From NCBI GenBank assembly GCA_021014325.1, contig CM037476.1, forward strand, positions 15,164,827 to 15,228,826: a DNA stretch of 64,000 nt, in the 5' to 3' direction. Below are positions 37,701-47,151 of the stretch, piece after piece. The notes beneath the pieces were generated by a model. It saw nothing but the letters and a program-made list of their open reading frames with translations, was not told where the DNA came from and did not search any database. Numbering within the stretch: the first letter of the stretch is position 1; the number at the start of each line of letters is the position of its first letter. Made by a program: the position numbers and the translations under genes. The DNA comes from Plazaster borealis. Taxonomy: Eukaryota; Echinodermata; Asteroidea; Forcipulatida; Labidiasteridae.

Positions 37701-40700
37701 TTTAAAAGCCCTACTGTGCAATCTGGGGCATTTTAAATGGTGCTATCTTGATGATTTATGTTAATTTAATTACAAATTCCCCTTTCAATTTTTTTTTACA
37801 AAAACTTTTATCAGTCAACTTAAAAGAAATCGCATTCGCAACTTAGCGCTGCATAGGCAGTTTGGGACCTTTCTCTGGCTGACATGGATGCAAAAAAACA
37901 ACATTCACCAGCCTCAAATAAATTTGTAGCTGATGCTGTTAACACAGAAAAATACAACCTTAAACGAAGAAAAATCAAACAAATTGGGTCATGTGGCGGG
38001 CACTGCAAGATAACTTAAACATTTCAACCTTTTCCCATGATGCACTGAAACAATGGCATGCCCTGGGCAAACTGCAGAGGGCGCACTGTATTCAGAATGA
38101 CCATCAGATTCCTTCAAACTCGATCAGCACATTGCTACTCCTCACCTTAATTTCATACATAGATGTGAACTTCTCCACGCCTAACTCCACCATGTCCAGA
38201 ACTTGATGATCAAACATTCTCCCTGCACAAAAAATTAAGTGTGGTGTACGCCTCAACTTAAATAATTGTAGACGCATCCATTCTTAACAATAAACAGTCA
38301 CAGAAAACCTACACAAGTCTATATTTGGTTTGTGGTAACACCATGTGAGTATATCTACTTTTCTGTGTAGATAGTTTTAGTAAGAACTTGTCCTGCTGTT
38401 ATTCTACTGCCATGGGATACACCTTGGAATTCGGGGGACTTCTTAGTTCTTCTTAGACCTGTCCTCCAAACATTGCCTCAAAACCTATGTACACAAGTCT
38501 GTTGCATAATGACGAGTCAGGCAGATATTTACCCCAACCACCCAAAACCCTTTAAAAACCAACTGCATATTTTTGTTTGATAATGTTGGACTGAGGACTG
38601 CTTCACATGGGATCAGGCATACAACCATAATCAGAGTCCAACAGTTTGGATGTTGAGTTACCGTATGGTGAATTTATTTTTTGTTAGAGTGAGGAAGGAT
38701 CCTAGTAAATCTTTCATGGAATCCGGCATACCACCATGATCAGAATCCAACATTTTGGGTGTTGAGTTACATATAGTATTGGATTTTTGTTTAAAATGAG
38801 GAAGGATCCTAGTAAATCATTCATGGAATCAGGCATACCACCATGATCAGAATTGAACAGTTTAGGTTTTGAGTTACCTATATGGTGTCAGATTTTGTTA
38901 GAATGAGGAAGAATCCTAGTCAATCACTCAAGGGAGTTTGCGTTAATAAAATATGCACAGCATACAACTTACCAAATACTAAATTGTTTGGTCTTTTCTT
39001 GGAATGGCTGCCGAAGAGGAAGAGGGAAGAGTCAAATTTCTTGGAAAAATGTTCCTGAAAGTGAACATAAAATAAAGTCAAGGTGAAGAAGCTTTCACTG
39101 GATTAAATTTGACCCATTAGGACCTATCTTTACATAATAATAAATAATACTCAATTCTATAGCGCTTTATCAACAAGCGTCTCAAAGTTCTTATTTTAAT
39201 GACAGGTTCGGTTTGAAACAACACTGGCGTATAGTTTTATCTATCATTTGAATCCATGGGAATGATAGTGTATGGTCAGACAGTAGGGAGTTGAGACAGA
39301 AAAAATAATAGTTACAATAGTGGCTTCTTAAATAGCACTCAAATCCGTCACTCAGTGACACTCAAGGCACTCGAACATTATTATAATTTATCCTGCAAGG
39401 TATGCGGAGCTACGTTTTGAAGTATGAGACCTTTTCCCTTTACATAGCACCAAGCAATGGTTTACAAGGTGCTGTGGCGCAATATGCAGCCAATCAAACC
39501 AGGAACACCAGGGCGAACCCCTTCTCTTTACAATAAGTGCACAGGGTTCTTTTACGTGCATTACACAAGACGGGACCAACGGCTTTACGTCCCATCCGAG
39601 CGAAGCAATAATGGTTAAGCGTCTTGCTTAAGGACACAAGTGTCACGACCGGGACTCGAACCTACACTCTGCTGATCAGAAACACCAGAGCTTTAGTCCG
39701 ATGTTCTAATTTGCTCAGCCATGAAATCACTTACCAGCTGTGTCCTGTCTTCGAACGGCCTCAACATGTTTTTCCTGTAAAAAAAAACCCAATAATAAGT
39801 TATTATTGCCCTTTGAAAAATCAAGAATTCTCAAGCTGTGGTTTCACAAGGCCCCTTTTTTCATAGGATCCTTTCATAGAACTGTTTTAATATTGCAAAA
39901 ATACCTGGGGACCAGTACACAAGATGTGATGTATTGCCTGGACAACTTTTTCTGGTTAGCAAAATTGTTGCATGCTTAGCTACATGTACTACATATATTG
40001 ACAATGCAGTTTGAGCCACTTTTGGAAGAGATATAAGGCTCTCAACCTTGGTCAATTTCTGCAGCGGCAATCTGTGACACTGATTAATAACACATACAAA
40101 TACAATGACAGGAAAGTGTGGTATGGGTTACTTCACTACAGTGTGCATTACATATGGGAGATTTTGAGGCATCTTGGAGTATAAGCACCTATTGGAGGCT
40201 TTTGTAACTGATTCTTGCAAGCGGAACAAACCATTTCTTTCAAGGGTAAAACAAATATGTGGTGGGGAAAACAGGGATCAGGTTGGCTCAGTGGTTTCTT
40301 TCCCTCTCTTTCACCTCTGTGGACCCCCGGTTCAAGTCCCACCTCAGACCGCAGCCTTGCATGTGGATTGGGTTTTCCAGTCCCTACCTGATTGCGTGGG
40401 TTTTCCCCCCATTGGGGTTTTCCTCCCACATCTAAAACTGAGCATTTTTTCTTGTTTCCTATTCATCCTGTTATTGGCGCTAATTGCGCTAATAATTTAA
40501 TCTGCAATCACTAGCACTGCACCTCCTCATTGTTACCTTTGCAGCATATTGCTGTCTGTCTTCTTAAGAGTATACAATTCCTTCAGGATTCTTGTGACCG
40601 TCTCGCTCGTGTTGCCTCCTCGTATGAAGGTGCATTTCTTTGTGTTCTCAACTGCCTTGGAGTCTCTTTTCACCAAGGCACGCTTGGCGCGCTGCGTTTT

Positions 40701-41214
40701 TGGTTTCCTGTTGGAAAGCAAATGGTAAATCATGTTGAAGTACAAGTTCCTGAGTGATGAAAGGAATTCAGTTATGTTCATGTTTATCAGGCCTGGAATT
40801 TCATCTTCGAGAGGGCAGGGCCATTTTCAATTTGTAAAGGGCACTTCAACTGGAAAATCTGAGTGATAGTCTATGGGAAAGTTTTGAAGGGGCATCAAAG
40901 CCAAGACCAGGGCAACAGAGGCCATGGCTTCCGTGGCCTCCGTTAATTCGAGGCCTGATGATGTATACTTCTGACTAACCTAGTATATAGGAGGGTTAAT
41001 TCCTGATTTCAAACAAATACTTATATAGGGGATAGACATTAATCCTAGGCTCAAGAAACCCTTGAAGTAGAACTTGTTTCTACCACTACCAGTACCAGAT
41101 GGAAGGAATGCAGTTACGGTATACTTCTGACTAACCTCATCATACATAGCTCCACAGCTCAAACTGTAACAGGGCTTCAAACTACACTTACTCTACTGGA
41201 GTGGACCGTGGCAT
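34134..41214 (-). CDS. RPF2: Ribosome production factor 2 homolog (Brix domain)
   Basis: Nine coding exons on the minus strand: 41214-41192, 40707-40537, 39774-39735, 39054-38973, 38222-38146, 37334-37235, 36451-36349, 35645-35501 and 34325-34134. All phases agree and give 310 residues (human 306). The start MPRSTPVE-KPKTQRAKR parallels the human protein; an in-frame TGA lies 14 codons upstream. The Brix domain spans roughly residues 27-235, with FLFGSHSKKRPNNLVFGRMF, PCLVFAGDAFE, FFRGPDVKKVRLAGLEHV and SKTPRVELDDIGPSLDMVLR. The tail, KPKKKKNINHDVFGTKLGRI and a Lys-rich end, is typical. RPF2 pairs with RRS1 in the nucleolus to load the 5S RNP (5S rRNA, uL18/RPL5, uL5/RPL11) onto pre-60S particles. 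Introns carry several repeats but the coding sequence is intact. Confidence 0.96.
34689..34717. repeat. (GT)n microsatellite
   Basis: About 14 GT units in the last intron of RPF2. Confidence 0.95.
35058..35165. repeat. GCTACG hairpin element, diverged copy
   Basis: Shares CAACTGTTGCTAAGGGTGTT and GCTGAGGAC with the 5596 and 43824 elements; the GCTACG arms are degraded to GCGGCTGCAACT and GCCGCAGCC. In RPF2 intron 8. Confidence 0.55.
35948..36260 (+). repeat. Diverged relative of the TTAA element, GACTCGCGAGATCAAAACTA type
   Basis: It begins with CTTGTCAAAGACCAGT and AAAATAACAAACCTGTGAAA, as in the 4314 family, then continues with CAGTGAAAACCCC, GACTCGCGAGATCAAAACTA and CAAGGGATGT. The same blocks are found in reverse orientation at 54660-54900. 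In RPF2 intron 7-8. Confidence 0.7.
37083..37160 (+). repeat. tRNA-derived SINE fragment
   Basis: TAGCTCAATTGGTAGAGCGC is a good A-box, followed closely by ATGTTCAAGTCCTGCTC, a B-box-like sequence. The spacing is too short for a tRNA, so this is a deleted SINE head, not a tRNA gene. The tail AGTCAATTTTTCTTTGTTCA is shared with 26690-26770. Confidence 0.7.
37537..37703. repeat. Two-unit tandem repeat, about 83 bp
   Basis: Two almost identical units start CACACTTTGGAGGTTTTTTT and end TGTTTATGTTTGGTT. They sit just beyond an 18-base G-run (37507-37524) in RPF2 intron 5. The minus-strand frame repeating KTKHKHRVKKTLFQVSVLRL is created by the repeat. Confidence 0.9.
38605..38940. repeat. Three-unit tandem repeat, about 106-111 bp
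   Basis: Units start near 38609, 38720 and 38825 with GGAATC(A/C)GGCATACCACCA and contain TGAGTTAC and GAGGAAGGATCCTAGTAAAT. Diverged by roughly 10-15%. In RPF2 intron 4. Confidence 0.85.
39370..39722 (-). repeat. tRNA-derived SINE, near full length
   Basis: Read on the minus strand: a tRNA-like head with TGGCTGAGCAAATTAG (A-box region) and GGTTCGAGTCCCGG (B-box), then AAGCAAGACGCTTAACCATT, GGGACGTAAAGCCGTTGGTC, CACGTAAAAGAACCC and CTGCATATTGCGCCACAGCA. A copy of the body lies at 60597-60785, and heads at 20278-20340 and 31573-31620. Inserted in RPF2 intron 3. The sequence TAGCGCTTTAT near 39158 may be a separated tail. Confidence 0.85.
40788..40966 (+). repeat. AGGCCTGGAATTTC family, complete copy
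   Basis: Left end AGGCCTGGAATTTCATCTTC and right end GAATTCGAGGCCTGA are inverted. An inner palindrome AGGCCATGGCTTCCGTGGCC is near 40919. In RPF2 intron 1. Confidence 0.8.
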
Positions 41215-42249
41215 GGCCCGAGGCCAGTTATTTACTAGCGTTGGGCCATAAACTCAACACCTGGTGTTGACAAGTCGGGTTGTCATGGTTGTCTTGTGTG
41301 TTTCAAATGAATAATAATACCTCACTCTATCATAACAAAATAATATTTGTTGTTGACTTTCAAGTTTCATTCTGATAAAATATTTATTTGTTTTTTCACC
41401 CAGAAACATACAACACAAATTGAAATTGTTGCGGGCAGACCAGTGCAGCGCGCACGCTGATGAAATGGGATTTCAAATTAAAACTAGTGTCAATCAGTAC
41501 CGAGTGAGGGCGCTGTTCACCGCGCAGCCACTTTTTGTTAATGGGAAACTGTGACCACCTCAACGTGTACAACGCTATAGAGAGATCGGTGGTGCGGAGG
41601 GATATAGATAAAACCCATGTTAATCGTTTCATTCATAAAAATAAACGGAACTACTTTCAAGACGGAGTTTTTCTCTTTCGATTGATATGCAATTTGGCAT
41701 CCGTTTTGTTGGGAGTATTTGTGTAAAACTTTCTGTAAAATCACAAGAAATCTTGTTTTCTGCGCTGAAATTCATTGAGAACTGTAAGTAGTTATCCTCT
41801 TAGGGCCCCACAATGAACCGAAAATGACAGTTAATTGAGTGTTTAATTATGTAATTACTTTTGGAATTAAAACTTTAAGTTGTCGCGCTTTTTCGCGCTT
41901 GATTGTCAAACACGTTGATACGGCCCTTGGGAAACGTTCAATTATGCGAGGGGAATAGGATGTTGTGTGCAACGGCGAAAACGTTGCGCTTGTACACGGT
42001 CAACAAAATTTGTTATGTAAACAAGGTCCTATATTTTTAACTTTTACCTTCCATAAGTCCGGTTTTCATGAACCGATCCCCACAAATAAAGTAGCAAAAT
42101 GAATGTCTCAAAGAGCTCTATCCAACTAGACTACTTACAACTCAATCAGATCAAATCTCAATTTTTTGTGATTTCCACTATTAAAACTGCCCCGGCTCTA
42201 GTCTACTAGCTCATCATACCACCAGGATTTACAGGAACTCTTGGTATTG
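41215..42249. other. RPF2 upstream region
   Basis: Presumed promoter side of RPF2 (minus strand). CGCGCACGCTGATG near 41450 and CGCGCAGCCAC near 41521 are locally GC-rich. No other gene is seen; overlapping open frames at 41396-41744 on both strands lack support. Confidence 0.4.
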
Positions 42250-43320
42250 GTTGGTGAATGGTGGTCTAGTGGTAAGACATCTGTTCTAGAATGGCAACTG
42301 TTGAGGTAGCCCACCTTGTTGAGCTGTAATGGCTCTCTTTTAACATCGGTCTTATAACACTCACCATTACAGCCCACCATCCATACATGTCTTAAACGCG
42401 TAGTTTAAAAGTACGAGCAAGTCGTACCTCTTTGATCGCAAATTTCTCCCACTTATAAACATCACATACTACTCCAACCTCCCTCACTTTGTTCCTTACA
42501 TCCTTACAATTTTTGTCACATATTCCAGGGCTCACCAAATGATGCCTTAGTCCAGATATGATGATTTGAAAATGGCAAAACAAAATTGTGTACAAAAATT
42601 ACATTGAAGTTCGTCTCGCAACGGGGCCGCCATCTTACGTATGATTCACTGCCTGCTGATCGTGAGAAGTCAGGGCACCCGGCTGATCTGTCCGCGTGTG
42701 TTATATGGCGTATTATGAATATGCATCAGATGACGTCACGGGAAGCTGTAGTACTAGTACTACAGCTTCCCGTGACGTCATCTGATGCATATTCATAATA
42801 CGCCATACTTCGGAGCTCGATGTGTGCGCGCGTGCATGGCAAGTCATGAATATGCATAAGCTGACGTCGCGCGGCGCTTGCAAGCTGTAGGCTTCCTCGC
42901 TCGTGCATATTCATGAACAGCCGGGCGCCCTGACTTTCTCACGATCAAATGGCGGCCCCGTTACGAGACGAACTTCAATGTAATTTTTGTACACATTTTT
43001 TTTTTGCCATTTTCAAATCATCATATCTGGACAAAGGCATCATTTGGTGAGCCCTGGAATATGTGACAAAAATTGTAAGGATGTAAGGAACAAAGTGAGG
43101 GAGGTTGGAGTAGTATGTGATGTTTATAAGTGGGAGAAATTTGCGATCAAAGAGGTACGACTTGCTCGTACTTTTAAACTACGCGTTTAAGACATGTATG
43201 GATCGTGGGCTGTAATGGTGAGTGTTATAAGACCGATGTTAAAAGAGAGCCATTACAGCTCAACAAGGTGGGCTACTGTTGAGGAGGGTTCGAATCACAC
43301 CCGAGAAATGCCTTTGTTTG
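42250..43320 (+). repeat. tRNA-like SINE interrupted by the foldback element
   Basis: The left part (to 42306) has the A-box-like TGGTCTAGTGGTAAGAC. The right part (from 43276) has AGGGTTCGAATCAC, a good B-box. Removing 42307-43275 and one copy of CTGTTGAGG brings these to tRNA-like spacing. The T-rich GTTTGTTTGTTC near 43315-43340 may be the SINE tail. Confidence 0.65.
42307..43275. repeat. 969-bp long-arm foldback element with 9-bp target duplication
   Basis: It begins TAGCCCACCTTGTTGAGCTG and ends with the exact reverse complement. CTGTTGAGG flanks both sides (42298-42306 and 43276-43284). The arms run about 370 bp with very few mismatches, then diverge near 42690 and 42915. The core, 42704-42807, is a perfect 104-bp palindrome with no spacer, centred on AGTACTAGTACT and holding TGACGTCA at 42731 and 42773. 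ATGAATATGCAT or its complement occurs four times. The identical 67-codon frames on opposite strands (42595-42392 and 42987-43190) are products of the arms. Nine-base duplications with long arms fit Mutator-like elements; no transposase is present. Confidence 0.9.
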
Positions 43321-43823
43321 TTTGTTCGTTTGTTTGTTTGTTATTGTCCTTTTTCCACATATTTAAACCATGGAGGTAGGATTAAACCAAGCTCAACAGG
43401 GCGCGAGTCAACCATGTCAACAGCAGGGCCAGAGGGTTTCATCATCATGATCATGCTACGAAATTAAAAAGGCGATTGATTTTAGAGGCCAAGTGAAAAC
43501 ACTTTTCATTGTTTAAACAATTTTGTTCGTGATAATAACACTAACACAGTAACACACAAGAAGAAGGTGACGAACAAAAAAACAATTTACGTCACAAAAC
43601 TTACACAATTCGTTGCATGTTGTCGTTGAAAGAAGAACACTGGATTTAGAACATGATCACAACTTCACGTGTGATAAAAAACACATGCGGACTTTAAATA
43701 GTCTGAGTACCACATAACCAAACACACACTTATTAATTCATTACTACCAGGAACTAGATCCAGTTAAGCGATGTAAAAGCAGACGATTGGTGGCGCTCTC
43801 GCGATTAAAGACTAAAGGCATTA

Positions 43824-43969
43824 TTAGGCTGAATCCGAATTGGCGACTACAGCTACGGCTACGGCTGTTGCTAAGGGTGTTGCTAAGGACGTCATATTCT
43901 TCAACGCATGGTGACGCGGAAATCTAGCCGTAGCCGTAGCCGTAGCCGCCAATTCGGACGCGGCCTTAT
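43824..43969. repeat. GCTACG hairpin element, copy 2
   Basis: TCCGAATTGGCGACTACAGC with GCTACGGCTACGGCT at the left pairs with AGCCGTAGCCGTAGCCGTAG and CCGCCAATTCGGACGCGGCC at the right. Best preserved copy of the family. Confidence 0.85.
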
Positions 43970-44212
43970 TTAACAAATAATGCTATCGAATTAATAGCCA
44001 CATTAAAGATAAATAAAATTTACTATCAAAAACAAAATGTAACCTACATAATAAAAATACATTGTAATGTTTTGCTAAAAAGGGCAAAAGTTTTGCCGAG
44101 CCAGTTAATGCATTTGTTTTGCTACACAAGGCCTTCCATACAAAATGGTGGTCATTGTTTGTATGAGAATTAAATGTGGGAGATGCTGGGGAAAAATGGC
44201 GCGGCGAGATTC

Positions 44213-44371
44213 TTCTTCTGTTGAAATACTGAGGCTGAATGAGAAAGCTGGAGACTTATCATGGGGCTTCAAACCAACTTAACTTTCATCCTTTTTCACC
44301 TCAAATTATGTGATGAGTTTTCTCAAAATGACATTGCATGTGTTTTCATCTTCAGAGGGCTTACTGGAGGT
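44213..44371 (+). pseudogene. Duplicated intron-1/exon-2 acceptor segment of SYNCRIP
   Basis: About 159 bp match 47756-47918, the end of SYNCRIP intron 1 and start of exon 2, with small differences and a short indel. Shared blocks include TTGAAATACTGAGGCTGAAT, GAGAAAGCTGGAGACT, TGACATTGCATGTGTTTT and the splice acceptor CATCTTCAG with AGGGCTTACTGGAGG of exon 2. After that the sequences part. It lies 2.8 kb upstream of the start codon. Confidence 0.9.
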
Positions 44372-44645
44372 TGCACCCATCCACGGCCGAACTGTGTACA
44401 AACACCATTTTGATATGATAGCGCCCTCTTATGAATCATCCTCCTCCAGCCCATGTTAATTTCATGGGGACAAAAAGTTCGTAGGAAAAAAAATCCGGCA
44501 ACCCGGAGTGACCATATTATACAAATTGTCATTGAAACTCTTTTCTCTAGCATAACTCAAAAATGAAACTGATTTTAACCTTGAAACTCACCAAAAAAGT
44601 AATCTCTACATAAAATGACGTCACCAAGTATCCAATTACATTAAT

Positions 44646-45031
44646 TTAAAGACAGTGTACACTATTGGTAATTGTCAAAGACCAGTCTTCTCACTTGGTG
44701 TATCTCAACATGTGCATAAAATAACAAACCTGTGAAAATTTGAGCTCGATCGGTCGTCAGAGTTGCAAGATAACTATGAAAGAAAAAACACCCTTGTCAC
44801 ACGAAGTTGTGTGCTTTCAGATGCTTGATTTCGAGACCTCAAGGTCTAAACTTGAGGTCTCGAAATCAAATTCGTGGAAAATTACTTCTTTCTCGAAAAC
44901 TACTCCACTTCAGAGGGAGCCGTTTCTCACAATGTTTTATACTACCAACCTCTCCCCATTACTTGATACCAAGTAAGGTTTTGTGCTAATAATTATTTTG
45001 AGTAATTACCAATAGTGTCCACTGCCTTTAA
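44646..45031 (+). repeat. TTAA-flanked miniature element, copy 2
   Basis: Starts TTAA-AGACAGTGTACACTATTG and ends AATAGTGTCCACTGCCT-TTAA. About 90% or better match to 4314-4704 along its length, including the inner palindrome (GATTTCGAGACCTC). The two copies give the family length and ends. Confidence 0.9.
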
Positions 45032-45539
45032 ATAAAAATAATTCATAACTCGTGAACCAGCATGGATTTTGACAATCTATTCAAATTGATTTGAAACAGA
45101 CATGGCACTTTGACCTCGGTGACATTATTTAAAAAAGTTATCGTTATATAAAATCAAAACTCCTGAACAAAATAAGACATACAGGTATTGAATATTGAAA
45201 ACTATTGAAACTATCAAATTGTTGACGCAATCATACTTTACAGGATTACACTTACAGCGCCATCTGGTGACATCACCATTTACATGTATATCACGAAAAT
45301 CTCAAATGAACCATGATAAGCTCATACAGAATTAAGGATCAGCAACACGAGCACCTTGTTTTTATGATGTCTCAAAAACTGAATTTCTAGTTTTGTGGGT
45401 TTTGTTTGGTTTTGCGCTTTTTGTGAATTAACTGTTAAATTGTTATTTTTGGGGTATAACAACGGAGGAAGGAAATACATTAATTGCCAACTTTTCACAC
45501 CTTTTCCTCCTGACCCCACCCATGTTGTAAGTGCCCCAT

Positions 45540-46045
45540 GTGTAGAGCACAGCTAGCCCGGTGCTGTCCTTTGCCTACTGTCCGAGCTGAGAGTGTCTCA
45601 CTGCTGCCTGTTGCTTTGCTACCGTGACACCCCTGCGCTTAGCCCCATTACGCTAGCCCCTCTTTCCTCTTTCCCCTTTCCCCTTTCCCCAGCCCCAGCC
45701 CCCAGATCAGCTGCAACACCTAGCCCCTACATAAATCTTGACAATCATTGTTCTGTTGGCGCGAAAAGAGTTGGCTGAATGCGTAGCTAGCCCCATACAC
45801 CTTTCGGGAAACCCGTCACATGGGCTTTGTTATTACAATTACATCACTGGTACTATGCCTCATGTACCTTGATATCAGCGTAACAGTCTTATCGTGTACC
45901 AGCGTAGTTCTGACGCCAGCTATTTGATGCATTATGCATTTTCATGAGTAAAGCATGCGCGTCGGTCTTTTTCTTTCGAGGGGGTAGAATCCATGTGACA
46001 AACTCAACAAACCGCAGTATTTTATCATTTTTTCCGGTCGGTAAG
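45540..46045 (+). promoter_or_regulatory. Candidate SYNCRIP promoter and 5' exon
   Basis: A GC-richer patch (45545-45730) has a pyrimidine tract with repeated TTTCCCC near 45665-45690. Downstream, CCGGTCG|GTAAGTTG at about 46040 is a strong donor. A 5' untranslated exon is needed because the coding start at 47152 follows an acceptor (CATTTTCAG at about 47139). Placement is inference; other donors such as CCCGC|GTAAGTC near 46203 are possible. Confidence 0.3.
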
Positions 46046-47151
46046 TTGAATGCATTAAATATATGTAGTCTGTTTTTATCTTCATTTATTTATGATCATG
46101 CTATGGTATATTTGAATGTACAATATGTCGTGCTTTTTGTGAAATTCTGTGCAACTTAGCGTTCAAATGTTCGCTCATTTTGAAACTGGAAAGCACCCGC
46201 GTAAGTCAATAGGTCATCCATCAGTGGCCACACATTTTCTGTTTTACTTTGTTATTTCTTATCATAAATTGTCGTCATATCGTATTTCCAAAATGATTAT
46301 TGTTCACTTCTATGCAGTTACTAGTAGTTCGTTGTACATCAAGTTACGTTTCTTGATTTTCTAACCGTGAATAATTAGTGTGAAAATCTACGGTTTAGTT
46401 TTTTAAATGCCGGTTGCTTTCTTTTTAAATGTGAACAAAGAAACCCTAATGCTTGACGCAGTATTGTGTGTGTGGTACTATGTGCATCATGAGCAGCTAG
46501 CTAGCGAGGCAGGCAGGCTGTCCTTCAGATTCGGCGGTCGCCCAGGCCAGCTCAGCTGAGTTGTGGCGATGAGTCAAATTTTGTTTGTGTCATTTACTCA
46601 CTTGACATCTTCTCCCTTGTCACATCATTCATAATCATTCATAATATCTGATTATAATTATCATAACACCTACGTTTTAAATAAATAAGTAGAAAATGAA
46701 AAAGGCCATGTCCAGTGTCCACAATGCACTCCGTCCACCACTCCCCAACACATCATGTCATGTTGAAAATTGAATGGGCCTGCTTGAATGACTGCTCATT
46801 ATTTATACAAAAACATGATTAATATAAATATTCACATGAAATGTACATGAAACTGCTCTTTCTTACTAAATTTTGTAATATGTATGTAATTTTGAATTTT
46901 CCTTGTCTTTTTTGTCATGCTTGTAATTGTATGATCAGTCAGTATTGTTTATTTTCTATATAATGCCTATCTATTCTAAATTTTCTTTTTAATCTTGTTT
47001 GGTTTTTAAACCTGTTATTTTAATTGACCATCTTTTCGATGCTTTGTAGTAAGGAAAGAGCACGTTTTTCAAGAACGGAGCTGTAGTTTCTAAAAGGGCC
47101 TTTGTCTTGACAACTTATAACATTCTTTACATTTTCAGCATTTGATTAAGC

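Noticed and set aside
38605..38940. CRISPR-like regular repeat
   Set aside because: Units are long, diverged and contiguous, in an animal intron; there are no short identical repeats with unique spacers.
39630..39722. Possible tRNA gene on the minus strand
   Set aside because: The head has a good B-box but continues into a SINE body and lacks a clover-leaf.
42392..43190. Two identical 67-codon frames on opposite strands
   Set aside because: They are the two arms of the foldback element; no start context, domain or splice site.
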